Shown here one piece after another: positions 40,251 to 42,878 of a stretch of 42,878 nt of DNA. Position numbers and translations under genes: made by a program. The notes under the pieces are model-generated. The model searched no databases. It was not told the DNA's origin and saw only the letters and a list, made by a program, of their open reading frames with translations. The number at the start of each line of letters is the position of its first letter. The first letter of the stretch is position 1. Source of the DNA: Pseudomonadota bacterium (lineage in GTDB: Bacteria; Pseudomonadota; Alphaproteobacteria; Caulobacterales; Caulobacteraceae); NCBI GenBank assembly GCA_963205025.1, contig CAUJHO010000020.1:1-42878 (forward strand), written 5' to 3'.

Positions 40251-41162
40251 ATGCGTCTCGCCTTCATGGGAACCCCCGACTTCGCCGTGCCGTCCCTGGC
40301 CGAGCTTGTCTCGTCCGGGCACGAGATCGTGGCCGTCTATTCCCAGCCGCCGAAACCGCGCGGACGCGGCCAGCAGCTGCAGCCCTCGCCCGTCCACGCC
40401 TTTGCCGAAGGATTGGGCCTTGAGGTTCGCACCCCCGCCTCGATGAAGGACCCCGAGGCCATCGCCGCCTTTGAGGCGCTCGACCTCGATGCCGCCGTGG
40501 TCGTGGCCTATGGCCAGATCCTGCTGCCGGCGGTGCTCGACGCCCCGCGTCTGGGCTGTTTCAACGTCCACGCCAGCCTGTTGCCGCGCTGGCGCGGGGC
40601 CGCCCCGATCCAGCGCGCCATCATGGCCGGAGACCGCGTCACCGGGGTCCAGGTCATGCGGATGACCGCCGGGCTGGACGAAGGCGATGTCTTGCTCTCC
40701 GAGGCGACGCCGATCACCGCCGACGACACCGCCGCCAGCCTGTCCGAACGGCTGTCGCGGCTGGGCGCGGGCCTGTTGCCGCGTGCGCTCGGGGCCGTCT
40801 GGCGCGGCGCGGTGGTCGAGACGCCTCAGTCCGGCGAGCCGACCTATGCCAGGAAGATCAGACCCGCCGAAGCGCGCATCGACTGGACCCGTCCGGCCGC
40901 CGAGATCGACTGCCACATCCGGGGCCTGTCGCCGTTTCCGGGGGCGTGGTTCGAGATCGAGGGCGTGCGCTGCAAGGCCCTGATGTCGCGCCTGGCCGAG
41001 GGGTCCGGCACGCCGGGCGAGGCCCTGGATGTCCAGCTGAAGATCGCCTGCGGCGACGGCGCGGTGCAGCTTCTGACCGTCCAGCGCGAGGGCAAGGGCC
41101 GACAGTCGGCCGAAGAGTTCGTACGCGGCTTTCCCGTTCCCGCAGGCCGGGTCGTCGGCTGA
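40251..41162 (+). CDS. fmt: Methionyl-tRNA formyltransferase
   Basis: 303 residues. It formylates initiator Met-tRNA using 10-formyl-THF. The N-terminal formyltransferase fold starts [19 protein letters not shown]. The catalytic region has [21 protein letters not shown] (Asn, His and the tRNA-contact loop) and GLDEGDVLL (catalytic Asp). The C-terminal domain (about 205-303) contains [14 protein letters not shown]. Its TGA overlaps the truA ATG by one base. Length is typical. Confidence 0.97.
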   Translation: MRLAFMGTPDFAVPSLAELVSSGHEIVAVYSQPPKPRGRGQQLQPSPVHAFAEGLGLEVRTPASMKDPEAIAAFEALDLDAAVVVAYGQILLPAVLDAPRLGCFNVHASLLPRWRGAAPIQRAIMAGDRVTGVQVMRMTAGLDEGDVLLSEATPITADDTAASLSERLSRLGAGLLPRALGAVWRGAVVETPQSGEPTYARKIRPAEARIDWTRPAAEIDCHIRGLSPFPGAWFEIEGVRCKALMSRLAEGSGTPGEALDVQLKIACGDGAVQLLTVQREGKGRQSAEEFVRGFPVPAGRVVG

Positions 41163-41911
41163 TGCCGCGCTATCGCCTGACGATCGAATATGACGGCGGC
41201 CCCTATCACGGCTATCAGGCGCAAGGCCCCGGCCTGCCTTCGGTGCAGGCGGCGCTCGAGACGGCGATCTTCAAGTTTTCGGGTGAGCGCATCCGGCTGC
41301 AGGCGGCGGGCCGCACCGACACCGGCGTCCACGCCACCGGCCAGGTCGTCCACGCCGACCTGGAAAAGGACTGGCCGGCCCGCACGGTGCTCAATGCCAT
41401 CAACGCCCATCTGGTCGGCGAGGCCGTCTCGGTGCTGGAGGCCCAGATCGCCGAGGGCGACTGGCACGCCCGCTTTTCGGCGACCGAGCGCCGCTACCTC
41501 TATCGCATCCTCAACCGTCCGGCCCCGCCGGCGCTGGACCGCGGCCTGGTCTGGCATGTGAAAAAGCCGCTGGATGTCGAGGCCATGCACGCCGCCGCCC
41601 AGGTGCTGATCGGCCATCACGACTTCACCACCTTCCGCGACCTCCAGTGTCAGGCCAAGTCGCCGATGAAGACCCTGGACCACGCCGCCGTCGCGCGGGT
41701 GGGAGAAGAAGTGCATCTGACCTTTGCCTCGCGCTCGTTCCTGCACCGTCAGGTCCGCTCGATGACCGGCACCCTGGTCGAGGTCGGCACCGGCCGCTGG
41801 ACCCGTGCCGACGTCAAGGCGGCGCTGGACGCCCGCGACCGTACCGCCTGCGGCCCCGTCGCCCCGCCCCAGGGCCTGTATCTGACGGGCGTGGGGTACA
41901 ACGAAATCTAG
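41162..41911 (+). CDS. truA: tRNA pseudouridine(38-40) synthase TruA
   Basis: 249 residues. It makes pseudouridine at positions 38-40 of the tRNA anticodon arm. The catalytic aspartate is D53 in [14 protein letters not shown]. Other family blocks are [34 protein letters not shown] and [19 protein letters not shown]. Translationally coupled to fmt through TGATG. An inverted repeat starts at the last base of its stop codon and probably ends the operon. Confidence 0.97.
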   Translation: MPRYRLTIEYDGGPYHGYQAQGPGLPSVQAALETAIFKFSGERIRLQAAGRTDTGVHATGQVVHADLEKDWPARTVLNAINAHLVGEAVSVLEAQIAEGDWHARFSATERRYLYRILNRPAPPALDRGLVWHVKKPLDVEAMHAAAQVLIGHHDFTTFRDLQCQAKSPMKTLDHAAVARVGEEVHLTFASRSFLHRQVRSMTGTLVEVGTGRWTRADVKAALDARDRTACGPVAPPQGLYLTGVGYNEI

Positions 41912-41958
41912 CTTGTCATCCCGGCCCAGCCGCTTCGCGGCGCAGAGCCGGGACAAGC
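41911..41958. repeat. Inverted-repeat element between convergent truA and TPR genes
   Basis: GCTTGTC-AT-CCCGGC (41911-41925) pairs with GCCGGGACAAGC (41947-41958), with a small inner hairpin CCGC-TTC-GCGG (41930-41940). The inner hairpin resembles those in the 33094-33268 element. No T-run follows, so it is a REP-like structure that could still slow or stop transcription from both sides. Confidence 0.7.
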
Positions 41959-41968
41959 CCTCGGCCCG

Positions 41969-42878
41969 CTATTCGTCCCCGTCCGCCAACCGCGCCGCTT
42001 CCGACGCTGCCAACTCTGCCATTCGCCGGGTTTCCGCATGGGTGGGGCTGATGTCCAGGATGGCGCGGAACTGGCGCTCCGCCTCCAGGAACCCGGCCCG
42101 CCCACCCGCCCGATCCCCCAGCGCCTCGGCCACCTGCGCCAGCTTGGCATTCGAAACGGCCCGATCTCTCAGCCACTCGGTGTTGCCGGGATCGCGCCCG
42201 GAAAGGTCCTGAGCAATTGTCAGCCCGGCCTCATAGGCCCGCCGCGCCCCGGCCAGGTCGCCCTCGGCCACGGCGATGTCGCCAAGCTTGTTATGGCTGA
42301 TCGACAGGTCTCTCAGCCACGCGGTGTTGCCGGGGTCGCGCCCGGAAAGGTCCTGAGCAATTGTCAGCCCGGCCTCATAGGCCCGCCGCGCCCCGGCCAG
42401 GTCGCCCTCGGCCACGGCGATGTCGCCAAGCCTGTCATGGCTGACCGACAGGTCTCTCAGCCACTCAGTATTGCCGGGGTCGCGCCCGGAAAGGTCCTGA
42501 GCAATCGCCAGCCCGGCCTCATAGGCCCGCCGCGCCCCGGCCAGGTCGCCCTCGGCTCGGGCGATACTACCAAGTTCATCGATCGCACAGCTGTTGTCGC
42601 GCGGCTCTGTGGCGGCGGCCAGGGCGGCCTCGGCCGATGCGCGGGCGGCGGTCAGATTGCCGGCAGCGCGATACAGCCGACTGAGAAAGATGTGGGTCCA
42701 GACATCTGTGGGGTCGAGCGCGGCCACCTTGGCATAGATCCGCAAGGCGCGCTGGACATCAATGGCATAGGCGATGCTGGCCGCCTGGCGCAGGCGCACA
42801 AGGGCGTCTGACACCGCCGCCGCCTCAAGGCCGTCAATCAGCGCGATGGGGTCCTGATCATCGAGCGCCTCGCGGGCT
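41969..42878 (-). CDS. TPR-repeat protein, N-terminus outside window
   Basis: The reading frame stays open to the window edge, so the true start is beyond 42878; a GTG at 42814 is only an internal possibility. About 302 codons are visible. The C-terminal part is built of TPR-like 48-residue units (GDLAGARRAYEAGLTIAQDL, DPGNTEWLRDLSVSHDRLGDIAVAE), three almost identical plus degenerate ends. The unit resembles those of TPR tails on toxin-like or signalling proteins with the DPxNxxWxRDLxxSxxxLGD pattern. The missing N-terminus may carry an effector domain such as TIR, caspase or kinase, which are commonly joined to this TPR type; this is inference. Confidence 0.85.
   Translation of the reverse strand, partial: AREALDDQDPIALIDGLEAAAVSDALVRLRQAASIAYAIDVQRALRIYAKVAALDPTDVWTHIFLSRLYRAAGNLTAARASAEAALAAATEPRDNSCAIDELGSIARAEGDLAGARRAYEAGLAIAQDLSGRDPGNTEWLRDLSVSHDRLGDIAVAEGDLAGARRAYEAGLTIAQDLSGRDPGNTAWLRDLSISHNKLGDIAVAEGDLAGARRAYEAGLTIAQDLSGRDPGNTEWLRDRAVSNAKLAQVAEALGDRAGGRAGFLEAERQFRAILDISPTHAETRRMAELAASEAARLADGDE
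42170..42558 (-). repeat. 144-bp near-identical tandem repeats in the TPR gene
   Basis: Units begin at about 42204, 42348 and 42492, each exactly 144 bp apart (48 codons), with a partial unit at the left end. The DNA is nearly identical, including synonymous sites, which indicates recent duplication or gene conversion. Confidence 0.9.

Noticed and set aside
42170-42558. CRISPR-like array at the right edge
   Set aside because: The repeats are 144 bp, contiguous, in frame and encode TPR units; there are no short repeats with unique spacers.

Overview
The window is a high-GC, densely coded stretch of an alphaproteobacterial chromosome, most likely from Caulobacterales and plausibly a Brevundimonas-type organism. 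This is an inference from four things: the extreme GC3 bias, a CenR-like response regulator, a gene-transfer-agent-type terminase, and the gene repertoire. There are no insertion sequences, integrases or CRISPR arrays. Both window edges cut through genes: an RND pump gene at the left and a TPR gene at the right.

Layout. 1-7476 (minus strand) is a copper/heavy-metal resistance operon in the order copA, copB, a small His/Cys-rich exported protein, an RND membrane-fusion gene and an RND pump gene. 7648-12259 holds three small exported or lipoprotein genes around a Ser/Thr kinase-TPR gene and a convergent, 3'-overlapping ECF-type sigma factor. 12353-14357 holds a ThiE-like gene, a YggS-family PLP protein and a CenR-like regulator. 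14471-16270 is a GDSL esterase autotransporter with a good terminator, followed by tRNA-Gly(CCC). 16570-18172 (minus) has a TraB/GumN-like protein and an XRE regulator/membrane protein pair.

18351-28060 is the most interesting part, a cell-surface glycan region. It holds a UDP-GlcNAc 2-epimerase (WecB type), an NfrB-like processive glycosyltransferase with two predicted MshEN (c-di-GMP-binding) modules, a TPR exported protein, an NfrA-like outer-membrane protein broken by an in-frame amber codon, an acyltransferase-3/DUF998 fusion, and an OpgH-type glucan glucosyltransferase. Five copies of a 14-bp palindrome, TCACG-N4-YGTGA, lie in front of the three transcription units of this region (two, one and two copies). 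They suggest one regulator controls both a secreted ManNAc-type polysaccharide and periplasmic glucan synthesis.

28196-35136 has two small membrane-protein genes and a pair of DUF885 lipoprotein paralogs that flank a GNAT-nitrilase fusion. A 175-bp palindromic intergenic element lies between two of these genes. 35392-36891 is an isolated GTA-type large terminase with an unusual N-terminal extension. 36936-41911 is housekeeping: an HI0933-type flavoprotein, a methyltransferase, and a def / small membrane protein / fmt / truA operon. The right edge is a TPR gene with nearly identical 144-bp repeats.
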